Origin: Candidatus Altarchaeales archaeon A3
GTDB taxonomy: Archaea > Altiarchaeota > Altiarchaeia > Altiarchaeales > Altiarchaeaceae
Assembly (NCBI GenBank): GCA_002083985.1
Contig: MTER01000027.1
Span: 1 to 6,854 of the forward strand
Direction: 5' to 3'
Length of the DNA: 6,854 bases
A model generated the notes under the pieces. It did not search any database, was not told the DNA's origin, and worked only from the letters and a program-made list of their open reading frames with translations. Of the stretch, positions 1-5,860 are shown piece after piece (position 1 is the stretch's first letter; every line of letters begins with the position of its first letter). The position numbers were made by a program, and so were the translations under genes.

Positions 1-55
1 GCTTATTTTATAAAAAACAAGCACAAAAAATGCAAAATAAATTATATATTTTATC

Positions 56-105
56 ATTTTCAAAATCATATAGATTTTGAAAATATCCGAGCAACAGCGA
101 GGTTA
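56..105 (+). repeat. Hairpin-plus-tail repeat, copy A
   Basis: A perfect 12-base-pair inverted repeat (56-67 with 73-84, five-base loop ATATA) is followed at once by a 21-base tail at 85-105 whose core is CCGAGCAACAGCGAGG. The tail matches copy B at 18 of 21 positions and copy C at 17 of 21. This is the most complete copy. It lies beyond the 3' end of the minus-strand membrane protein gene. No T-run follows the stem on the plus strand, so it does not look like an ordinary terminator. Function unknown. Confidence 0.7.
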
Positions 106-185
106 TCTTCCCACAAATTATTGAGAAGTTACATTAAAATTTGTTAAATAATTATATTCTTATATTTAAATATTTAAATAAATAC

Positions 186-192
186 AAAAAAA
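186..192 (-). terminator. Oligo-T terminator candidate for the membrane protein gene
   Basis: On the minus strand this is a run of seven T, about 53 bases past the TAA at 246-248 and set in further T-rich sequence. Archaeal RNA polymerase commonly terminates at oligo-T without a stable GC hairpin, so this is the best candidate 3' end. In such AT-rich DNA the run could be chance. Confidence 0.4.
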
Positions 193-245
193 TAAATACC
201 AAACAAAAATATAGTCAAAATGCAAAATTAAAGAATATAACAAAT

Positions 246-1985
246 TTAATCGCAGCAATGGTCAAGCATTTCCCTTAAACTTTTCTTTTCTTCTTCATTT
301 TCTTCTTCTTTTTTTGCCCCTTCTTTCTTTGTCTCTTTCTTAAATTTTTCCTTTTCAGCCGAAATTTCCTTAATTTCAAAATTTTTCAATACGATTATTC
401 CGTCCATTGCTAACAAAAGCAAAACCATAAGCAGGAACTCAAATTTATAGTCAATAAACAACGCATATATCAAGATCATTCCGAAAACCGTTATGAATAT
501 TGTAAATGATCTGAAATGCTTAAAGTTAAATTTCTTAAATTCTTCCCATATTCCGGTAAGCGACATTCCGATTAATGCGGCAATTAAAATTTTCGGAACA
601 TCAACCCCGAGCAGATAAAGAACCGTAAGGAAAATCCACACCAGAGCGCAGGCATAACAATATGCACAATACCATATATTAATTCGTTTTTTAACTATTG
701 GCCGCAAAACTGAAAAAATTTTGAACAGGAGAATTATTAAAATGATGGCAAGGATAAAAAATTCAGCATAAGAGATCGTAAGTGGCAATTGAATGTTGAA
801 ATTTAAAAATTTAAAAGTTTCGTTAATCAAAATTATTGCCAGAATTAACATAAGCCATCCGATTAAATATCTCATAAGCCATGTTTCCTCTATTTTGGAT
901 AAATTTTTTCCGAAGAAAGCAAGAGATAAAATTATAATGAGCGGAAGGACAAATATAAAATTATATGCTGCCAAAAGCAAAATTCCGTAGTTAAAGTCCA
1001 TAGTGTTCAAAACTGTCAAAATTCCCAGATACACCTGTCCCGTGCATGGAAGTTCAACCATCGCCACAAGAATTCCCAAAATAATTACAGCTGGCAATGT
1101 CCCTTTTTTCATATACTTTTCAAGCGTTCCTTTTGCTGACTTCGGAATTGCAAGGTATAATCCCTTCTTTTCGTTCTTTTTTAATGACACATACATATCT
1201 CTAAAAGCAAGTAAAACTCCGATTAATAAAATTACAATAACCAAAGCATTGACAAAAATTATAAAGCCGAGATTGTTGATAAAATTTAGAAATTTTAATA
1301 TTCCGATTCCTGCAAGAAAGTAGGTAAGATAAACTGCCACTATATAAATCATTCCGTAAATTGCCATCCGTCTCCGTGAAAAATTTGCCGAAGTAATCAT
1401 AAATGTAATAAAAATGATTAAAACACCCATCGCACAGGGATTGATTGAATCAATAAATGCGGCTCCGATTACGGTTGCAATTGTGAGCAATTCGGGAGGT
1501 TTTGTAGGAATTGTGCAATTTCCTTCATATGTCTCTGCATGTATATCGTTTTCTTTTGCAAATTTAATAGCATCCTTTAAATTTTTAGCAATTGACTCAT
1601 CTCCAATTAATGCCGAATTTCCAACAAAAATTACAGGCACTCCGGATTCATTTGCAGAAATACAATATCTTTCTTCAAAGTCCCTTAAAAGTGCCAGATT
1701 AGTTGCGTTATGATAAACCTCATAACTTTTAAATGAAATGTCGCATTGTTCACATGTTGCCTTTACTATCGGCTCTATTGCCACACAATGAACACATCCT
1801 TCTCCGTAAAAAAAGTAGATTGATATACCTTTGCATGTGGAATTTGAATTGTTCGTATTGTTTAAATTTAAATTATCCGAAATATTTGAAGCTGAAACAC
1901 TTAAATTTGAAATTAATAAAATTAACAGCAGGGTAAGTGCCGATGCACAATGCAGTATGGCTGTCTTTGCTTGTCTTTTAGTCAT
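246..1985 (-). CDS. Thioredoxin-like/CcdA (DsbD-type) disulfide-relay membrane protein with extra C-terminal Cys membrane domain
   Basis: A 579-residue protein. Residues 1-33 look like a signal peptide (basic start, hydrophobic 17-29, SVSA before the likely cleavage site), followed by an Asn/Ser/Thr linker with several N-X-S/T sequons. Residues 52-150 form a thioredoxin-like domain with the redox motif C64-VH-C67 (GCVHC), the thioredoxin-style GVPVIFVG cis-Pro segment (115-122), and a second CxxC at C78/C81. Residues 167-390 contain about six membrane helices with the paired cysteines of the CcdA/DsbD core: C184 in INPCAMG and C314 in ELPCTGQ. In that family these carry electrons from cytoplasmic thioredoxin to exported proteins. 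Residues 403-534 add about five helices with C440, C443 and C446 (YCAYCYAC). The tail at 540-579 is Lys/Glu rich and ends HCCD. The likely role is exporting reducing power; the partner is unknown. The start ATG is 31 bases after tRNA-Gly and lacks a clear ribosome binding site. The core assignment is firm; the C-terminal domain is not identified. Confidence 0.85.
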   Translation of the reverse strand: MTKRQAKTAILHCASALTLLLILLISNLSVSASNISDNLNLNNTNNSNSTCKGISIYFFYGEGCVHCVAIEPIVKATCEQCDISFKSYEVYHNATNLALLRDFEERYCISANESGVPVIFVGNSALIGDESIAKNLKDAIKFAKENDIHAETYEGNCTIPTKPPELLTIATVIGAAFIDSINPCAMGVLIIFITFMITSANFSRRRMAIYGMIYIVAVYLTYFLAGIGILKFLNFINNLGFIIFVNALVIVILLIGVLLAFRDMYVSLKKNEKKGLYLAIPKSAKGTLEKYMKKGTLPAVIILGILVAMVELPCTGQVYLGILTVLNTMDFNYGILLLAAYNFIFVLPLIIILSLAFFGKNLSKIEETWLMRYLIGWLMLILAIILINETFKFLNFNIQLPLTISYAEFFILAIILIILLFKIFSVLRPIVKKRINIWYCAYCYACALVWIFLTVLYLLGVDVPKILIAALIGMSLTGIWEEFKKFNFKHFRSFTIFITVFGMILIYALFIDYKFEFLLMVLLLLAMDGIIVLKNFEIKEISAEKEKFKKETKKEGAKKEEENEEEKKSLREMLDHCCD

Positions 1986-2016
1986 CTTTGTTTATCTTTT
2001 ATCATCTTTTACTTAA

Positions 2017-2087
2017 TGCGCTCGCCGGGATTCGGACCCGAGTTTTCGGCTTGGGAAGCCGAAGTCCTACCACTAGACTACAAGCGC
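2017..2087 (-). tRNA. tRNA-Gly (anticodon CCC)
   Basis: A complete cloverleaf of 71 bases including the discriminator, with no intron. The acceptor stem GCGCTTG pairs with CGAGCGC (one G-T pair). The D arm is GTCT-AGTGGTA-GGAC. The anticodon stem TCGGC/GCCGA is perfect, with loop TTCCCAA giving CCC, which reads the Gly codon GGG. The variable loop is four bases, and the T arm is TCGGG-TCCGAAT-CCCGG. The discriminator is A, and CCA is not encoded (the bases after it are TTA), as in many archaeal tRNAs. The T loop has C where the near-universal T55 (pseudouridine) is expected. No oligo-T follows before the next gene, 31 bases downstream. Confidence 0.95.
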
Positions 2088-2114
2088 TTATTTTGTTTTG
2101 TTTATTTTAAACTT

Positions 2115-2125
2115 TTTATTAAAAT
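2115..2125 (-). promoter_or_regulatory. Possible TATA box for tRNA-Gly
   Basis: The minus strand reads ATTTTAATAAA, centred about 33 bases upstream of the mature tRNA 5' end. This suits an archaeal TATA box for a transcript starting a few bases before the tRNA. A second A/T box (GTTTAAAATA) lies closer, near position 2107. The whole 118-base gap is A/T rich, so neither can be preferred strongly. Confidence 0.25.
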
Positions 2126-2205
2126 TTATTTACAAATTAGAATTGCTGATTTATAATTCTTTATACTTTAAAATTAATTTTCAGGTAAATATTAGAATTA
2201 TGTAG

Positions 2206-3786
2206 TCAATTGAAATTTAATAATATCTGTTGATTACTTTTCTTAAAATAAGCATTATCATTGATTTCTATTGAAAAATTCTGAATAAATGACTTCGCAA
2301 ATGACTTGTAGTTATTTTGATAATTTCTGCTGATGGTTTTTATATAAAATTCCATATCATAAGAATTTAATATGTCTGCCAGTAAATTTAAATCGCCCTG
2401 ATATTTTATACAGTACCCTGCATAAAAAGTATAGTCGTCTTTGTTCCAGACAATAAATTTCGGTTTGAGATTAATTGGAGAAGTTAATATTTTTTTGCCA
2501 AATGAAGTATCCAATCCCTGTGATCTTCCAAAAGCATACCAACACACATGGTTCGGTTTTCCTTTATCTCTTGCCAGTAAGACATCTTTTATTTGCGTGA
2601 AATAACCATAAGTTAGCGGATATTTGCTTTTTAATTCATCATCCGGAATTATCTGGTGTTTTTCTTTGACTTTTTTGTAAGGGAATATTATAAAACGATT
2701 TTGCTCTTCATCAGGAAATTTTAATACGGATGCCTTGACTATTGGTTTCAATATATTTCTCTCAATTTCAAATGTTCTGCCATCCTTTAATTTAATAACT
2801 GCGGTATCATTTTTTATAATCGGATTTTTAAATATATAATAATTATCCGCAAGAGTTGTGATTCCAACATGAATTTCAGCAATCCTGCTTAAAGGAGTGC
2901 CCTTTTTTTCAATTGTATTTACTTTTTCTAATATTTTATTAGATGCAAGAATCCAATTTTCATCGTTTAAATTTTTTAAATCGATATTATCAATAAATTC
3001 TATTTCTTTGTTTGAATTGCCCTTATTTAGTTTAAAATATTTTTCCTGATGGTTTTTATTTAATATCGTTATTAAAACATAGGTTATCGCATTATCAAAT
3101 ATCTGATGATGTTCAAAGTCAATAAAAGTATCCAATATGTTTTTTTGTTTGATGAATAATCTTAAATCCTTGCCGGCTGATGTTTTTAGATATGTATTCG
3201 GAGTAATAAATCCCAACAATCCGTCTTTTTTAAGTAAAAAATATCCTAACTCAAAAAATGCCAGATAAATATCTGTTGAGCCGGATTTGCATAATAACCA
3301 TTCCTTTTGAATATAATTTCTTTTATCTTTTTCTAAATTTTGTATTCGTATATACGGCGGATTGCCCACAACAAAATTAAAATAATTAAAATAATTCTTA
3401 CAGAAATTTTTATTTAAACTATCAGTTACCTTTAAATTCCAGGTTATATTCTCTAGTCCAAATTCCTTTGCAACAATGTCTAATTTTATTTTAGATTTTT
3501 TAATAGCGTTTTCGTCTATGTCCCATCCGAAAATATTGTTTTCTATGAGGGTTTTTATTTCTTCGTTGCCTCTTTTGTTTTCTTTCGCACTTTTAATGAA
3601 TCTCTCAAGAACAGCAGTTAGAAAAGCACCATCACCGCAAGCGGGGTCAATTATTTTTTTTGTTTCAATATTGACATTATAGTTTAAATTGTTTAAGATT
3701 AAGTCAACAATCCAGCTTGGAGTGTAAATCACACCATTTGCCTTCGTGTTAGAAATATTTTTCATTTTTAGCTTTTTAACAGGCAT
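2206..3786 (-). CDS. Type II N6-adenine DNA methyltransferase (TaqI-like, NPPY class)
   Basis: A 526-residue methyltransferase that would place a methyl group on adenine N6 in the recognition site of the partner endonuclease. Motifs run in the gamma-class order: motif X GVIYTPSWIVDLI (18-30), the S-adenosylmethionine-binding motif I DPACGDGAF (47-55), motif II GWDID (87-91), and catalytic motif IV GNPPYIR (141-147). TDIYLAFFE (171-179) and GLLGFITPNTYL (189-200) follow as the later catalytic-fold motifs. Residues from about 290 to 526 resemble the C-terminal target-recognition region of TaqI-like enzymes (for example HVGITTLADNYYIF, 306-319). All catalytic residues are present and the length is normal for a standalone enzyme. 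There is no fused nuclease domain, so it is not type IIG. The ATG at 3786 overlaps the upstream endonuclease gene by 19 bases. A second in-frame ATG (codon 8, at 3765) would start just after that stop. Neither has a clear ribosome binding site, so translational coupling is likely. The recognition sequence cannot be read from the protein. Confidence 0.88.
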   Translation of the reverse strand: MPVKKLKMKNISNTKANGVIYTPSWIVDLILNNLNYNVNIETKKIIDPACGDGAFLTAVLERFIKSAKENKRGNEEIKTLIENNIFGWDIDENAIKKSKIKLDIVAKEFGLENITWNLKVTDSLNKNFCKNYFNYFNFVVGNPPYIRIQNLEKDKRNYIQKEWLLCKSGSTDIYLAFFELGYFLLKKDGLLGFITPNTYLKTSAGKDLRLFIKQKNILDTFIDFEHHQIFDNAITYVLITILNKNHQEKYFKLNKGNSNKEIEFIDNIDLKNLNDENWILASNKILEKVNTIEKKGTPLSRIAEIHVGITTLADNYYIFKNPIIKNDTAVIKLKDGRTFEIERNILKPIVKASVLKFPDEEQNRFIIFPYKKVKEKHQIIPDDELKSKYPLTYGYFTQIKDVLLARDKGKPNHVCWYAFGRSQGLDTSFGKKILTSPINLKPKFIVWNKDDYTFYAGYCIKYQGDLNLLADILNSYDMEFYIKTISRNYQNNYKSFAKSFIQNFSIEINDNAYFKKSNQQILLNFN

Positions 3787-4445
3787 AACGCTACGAATCT
3801 GTCTATGAATTTTTCAAGCGACAATTCGCTGTTTAATGCCTTTTTGGTCTTATTAGATATTTTTAATTCATTCAAATCCGCAAAATGACAATTACCTTCG
3901 CCGTCAAAATCTGTTACTATTATGCCAAGAACCTCTGGTTTGTGAGGAAAATCCTGATCCAAAAAAAGTTTTATATATTTTGATAAATGGTGTTCATTTA
4001 ATATCTCTGTTTTCTTTTGTTTATCTTTTAAATTTCCTTTATTTTTATCAAAATACGGTGTGTACGCTCTTAAAACCAGCATGTGTGTAAATCCAACATT
4101 AACTCTTCTGATATTTGCTGTCTCGCCAAGCAATTGTTCAAAATAGTTATTTGAATTTTGGTCGTAATTTGCAGTTACAAATTTAAAGCTAATCGTAGCA
4201 AGAATCTTGTCCTCTTTTATGACAGTTATATCTAATCGTTTGGGATAATACTTTCCATCTAATTTTTTCTCGCTGCCGTTACCTAATGAATTAACTTTAA
4301 AATCGGCACCTAATCTATTTTTTACTGTTTTTGCTATCCAACTATGTAGGGGAATCAGTTTTTTGTTGCTTCTCGCACCAAATTTATTGTATGCTTCAAA
4401 TGCCTCTGACATCACTTTTAAAAATTCCTTTTCTAATTTATTCAT
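3768..4445 (-). CDS. Probable type II restriction endonuclease (PD-(D/E)XK-like)
   Basis: A 225-residue soluble protein from the chosen ATG, which has AGGT five to eight bases upstream. A longer form from TTG at 4490 (240 residues) or ATG at 4457 is possible but lacks that site. I do not recognise a named family with certainty. The assignment rests on three things: position immediately upstream of, and overlapping, a methyltransferase; typical size; and a segment shaped like a PD-(D/E)XK core. That core is KRLDITVI followed by ATISFKFVTANY, with Asp at residue 72 and Lys at 88. The usual acidic residue two before the Lys is Ser 86, so the metal site is atypical. Glu 103 or Glu 108 in the following helix (NNYFEQLLGETANIRR) could replace it. 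It would cleave unmethylated DNA at the site protected by the neighbouring methyltransferase. No membrane segment or signal peptide is seen. Confidence 0.7.
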   Translation of the reverse strand: MNKLEKEFLKVMSEAFEAYNKFGARSNKKLIPLHSWIAKTVKNRLGADFKVNSLGNGSEKKLDGKYYPKRLDITVIKEDKILATISFKFVTANYDQNSNNYFEQLLGETANIRRVNVGFTHMLVLRAYTPYFDKNKGNLKDKQKKTEILNEHHLSKYIKLFLDQDFPHKPEVLGIIVTDFDGEGNCHFADLNELKISNKTKKALNSELSLEKFIDRFVALCLLKS

Positions 4446-4448
4446 TTT

Positions 4449-4453
4449 TACCT
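4449..4453 (-). promoter_or_regulatory. Ribosome binding site deciding the endonuclease start
   Basis: The minus strand reads CAGGTAAAAATG. AGGT matches the archaeal 16S-complementary sequence GGAGGTGA, with five bases between AGG and the ATG. It is the only convincing Shine-Dalgarno match in front of a gene in this window and favours the ATG at 4445 over the TTG at 4490. Confidence 0.5.
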
Positions 4454-4469
4454 GCATTAACTTTATTAT

Positions 4470-4493
4470 TGTTTTCAAACTTGTTTTCAAACT
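4470..4493. repeat. Perfect 12-base tandem repeat upstream of the endonuclease
   Basis: TGTTTTCAAACT occurs twice with no gap or mismatch, 25 bases upstream of the chosen endonuclease ATG. A duplicated binding site for a regulator is possible. It may instead be a simple slippage duplication in AT-rich DNA. If the TTG at 4490 were the true start, the repeat would be mostly coding (KTSLKT). Confidence 0.6.
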
Positions 4494-4498
4494 CTGAT

Positions 4499-4579
4499 TT
4501 ATTTTTTATCCCGAACTTGCTCAATATTAGGTGGTAAATCACCTATAACCGTCAAAAAATCACGAATAATTTCTACCCT
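4499..4579 (-). pseudogene. Start-less, coding-like 26-codon frame after pyrB
   Basis: Directly after the pyrB stop, in the same frame, 26 sense codons run to a TAA at 4499-4501. They encode a peptide that looks like real protein rather than AT-rich noise: VEIIRDFLTVIGDL then PPNIEQVRDKK. There is no ATG or GTG in frame; one TTG at 4555 would give 18 residues. It may be the end of a gene whose front was lost, or a former C-terminal extension of pyrB. I do not recognise the source, and chance is not excluded. Confidence 0.3.
4528..4545. repeat. Inverted repeat upstream of the restriction-modification genes
   Basis: TAGGTG-GTAAAT-CACCTA: a perfect six-base inverted repeat around a six-base centre, with near dyad symmetry over 18 bases. 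It lies between pyrB and the endonuclease, about 83 bases upstream of the chosen ATG. It could be an operator or a weak stem-loop in the 3' region of the pyrB transcript. It overlaps the coding-like remnant, so it may be incidental. Confidence 0.35.
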
Positions 4580-5536
4580 TTATTGAACAAATACTTTATC
4601 CCCATAAAAATTTTCCAGCAAATAATCAATTATTGCCATCCTGACTGGAACACCATTTTTTGCCTGCGCAAAATATGCAGCATTCTTTGTATTATCAATC
4701 TCTCTGTCAATTTCATTTATCCTCGGAAGGGGATGCATAACAATCGTATTATCCGAAATCATATCCTTTGTAATTTTGTATGCGTCTTTTACATCTTCAT
4801 ACTCCTCTACATCCGCAAATCTCTCCTTTTGAATTCTCGTTAAGTATATGATGTCAAATTTTCCTTCTTTAATTTTTTTATTAATGTCTTTGACATCTAT
4901 ATCATAAATTTCATTTATGCGCACATCTTCCTTCTTTTCAACATCCTCAATAATAAAAGAAGGCATTCGTAAATCCTCCGGAGAAATTAAAGTTATACGG
5001 GCATTAAACATAGCAAGTGCAGATATTAATGAATGAACGGTTCTCCCATATTTCAAATCGCCGATTAACGCTATATTCAGGCCTGAAATTTTTCCCTTTA
5101 ATTTTTGCATAGTGTAGATATCGAGAAGTGCCTGTGTCGGATGCTGATTACTTCCATCGCCCGCATTTATAACCGGATGTCCGGAAATTTCAGATGCGTA
5201 TCTCGCTGTCCCTGCGTTTGGAGAGCGTATTGTAATTATATCGCAATATGAATCGACAACCTTTATCGTGTCTGTGATATTTTCTCCTTTTTCAAGAGAT
5301 GTCTGTGATGGTTTTTCTGCAAAATTTGATACCTTTCCGTTTAGTCGCAGCATCGCTATTTCAAAACTTATCCTCGTTCTCGTGCTTGGTTCAAAGAATA
5401 AATTTCCCAGCACTATATCCTTCCATTTATCATATTTAACTTTAAAATTACAGACATCTTCCATAAATTCGGCGCGATGTAAAATTTTTAACATATCTTC
5501 TTTTTTTATGTCCTGCATTGAAATAAGGTGGTGCAT
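4580..5536 (-). CDS. pyrB: Aspartate carbamoyltransferase, catalytic subunit
   Basis: Joins carbamoyl phosphate and aspartate to give N-carbamoylaspartate, the committed step of pyrimidine synthesis, in the cytoplasm. The carbamoyl-phosphate loop FFEPSTRTRISFE is intact, as are the mobile SLEKGE loop, the HPTQAL motif, GDLKYGRTVHSL, the aspartate-binding LTRIQKER, and HPLPR. The C-terminal YFAQAKNGVPVRMA segment is also typical. The length is full for the family (318 residues from this start). The ATG at 5536 gives MHHLISMQDIKKED, which lines up with archaeal PyrB N-termini. An in-frame ATG at 5557 would add seven residues (MFLYSFK) with no better signal. There is no Shine-Dalgarno sequence, so a leaderless mRNA is likely. 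The usual archaeal neighbour pyrI (regulatory chain) is absent downstream; a restriction-modification pair follows instead. Confidence 0.95.
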   Translation of the reverse strand: MHHLISMQDIKKEDMLKILHRAEFMEDVCNFKVKYDKWKDIVLGNLFFEPSTRTRISFEIAMLRLNGKVSNFAEKPSQTSLEKGENITDTIKVVDSYCDIITIRSPNAGTARYASEISGHPVINAGDGSNQHPTQALLDIYTMQKLKGKISGLNIALIGDLKYGRTVHSLISALAMFNARITLISPEDLRMPSFIIEDVEKKEDVRINEIYDIDVKDINKKIKEGKFDIIYLTRIQKERFADVEEYEDVKDAYKITKDMISDNTIVMHPLPRINEIDREIDNTKNAAYFAQAKNGVPVRMAIIDYLLENFYGDKVFVQ

Positions 5537-5560
5537 TTTGAATGAATAAAGAAACATTAG

Positions 5561-5570
5561 AAATTAAATT
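5561..5570 (-). promoter_or_regulatory. Possible TATA box for pyrB
   Basis: The minus strand reads AATTTAATTT, centred about 29 bases before the ATG at 5536. That is the spacing expected if the transcript starts at or very near that ATG. The region upstream of the alternative ATG at 5557 is less TATA-like at the same distance. A/T richness limits confidence. Confidence 0.3.
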
Positions 5571-5689
5571 TTTAAGAAAAATTACTTGAAATTTTAATTA
5601 AATTTTAGTAATTGTTTAAATGAGATTATAAAAATTTTATCGCAGAGTAGCTGAAAACACAAAGAAGGGGATATAAACATCAGGTTATT

Positions 5690-5727
5690 ATTTTAAAATT
5701 TAACAAAATTTTAAAATATCCGAGCAA
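5690..5727 (+). repeat. Hairpin-plus-tail repeat, copy B' (truncated)
   Basis: A perfect 12-base-pair inverted repeat (5690-5701 with 5706-5717, loop AACA) is followed by ATCCGAGCAA, the first ten bases of the conserved tail. The tail then breaks off where the left arm of copy B begins. The remaining ACAGCGAGG part is missing, so copy B appears to have replaced or inserted into it. Confidence 0.6.
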
Positions 5728-5784
5728 TTTTGAAATCTCAAAGATTTTAAAATATCCTAACAACAGCGAGATTACAGCGAGATT
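5727..5784 (+). repeat. Hairpin-plus-tail repeat, copy B, with duplicated tail
   Basis: An 11-base-pair stem with one G-T pair (5727-5737 with 5743-5753, loop TCAAA) is followed by the tail at 5754-5774 (core CCTAACAACAGCGAG), which matches copy A at 18 of 21 positions. The end of the tail is duplicated: the 11-mer ACAGCGAGATT occurs twice in tandem at 5763-5784. Confidence 0.65.
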
Positions 5785-5812
5785 ATTATAATTGTTTCAT
5801 ATATGACTCAGC

Positions 5813-5860
5813 GATTTTAAAACTTGTTTTGAAATCTCCGAACAACAGTGAGGTGACCTC
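5813..5860 (+). repeat. Hairpin-plus-tail repeat, copy C
   Basis: An 11-base-pair inverted repeat with one G-T pair (5813-5823 with 5826-5836, two-base centre TT) runs into the tail TCCGAACAACAGTGAGG at 5837-5853, which matches copy A at 17 of 21 positions over its full length. The end of the tail forms its own small palindrome, GAGGTGACCTC (5850-5860). It lies about 57 bases upstream of the NFACT-R start. Confidence 0.6.

Larger units (their letters stand above)
1..245. other. AT-rich intergenic region, left edge
   Basis: No credible gene is visible; the only ATG frames are very short. The stretch holds hairpin repeat copy A (56-105), an 18-base perfect A/T palindrome at 163-180 (TATTTAAATATTTAAATA), and a run of seven A at 186-192 that reads as T7 on the minus strand. 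It is the 3' flank of the minus-strand membrane protein gene. Confidence 0.6.

Noticed and set aside
163..180. 18-base perfect palindrome TATTTAAATATTTAAATA as an origin or operator
   Set aside because: It is low-complexity A/T sequence with no accompanying motif, so function cannot be supported.
1986..2008. Seven-codon upstream frame whose TGA overlaps the membrane protein ATG
   Set aside because: Too short to separate from chance, and it has no ribosome binding site.
2017..2087. tRNA-Gly as an attachment site of an integrated element
   Set aside because: No second copy of the tRNA 3' end is present in the window, and there is no integrase; the restriction-modification genes lie on the 5' side of the tRNA.
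793..2156. Plus-strand reading frames of 60-106 codons across the membrane protein and tRNA region
   Set aside because: They are opposite-strand frames of a gene with clear thioredoxin and CcdA motifs, and the last one runs through the tRNA. Their translations show no domain.
2170..2181. AAAATTAATTTT palindrome behind the methyltransferase as a terminator
   Set aside because: Perfect but A/T-only, with no strong T-run after it on the minus strand; such palindromes are expected by chance in this composition.
5690..5860. A CRISPR-like array
   Set aside because: Copies vary in sequence and spacing, one is truncated by its neighbour, and there are no uniform spacers or cas genes.
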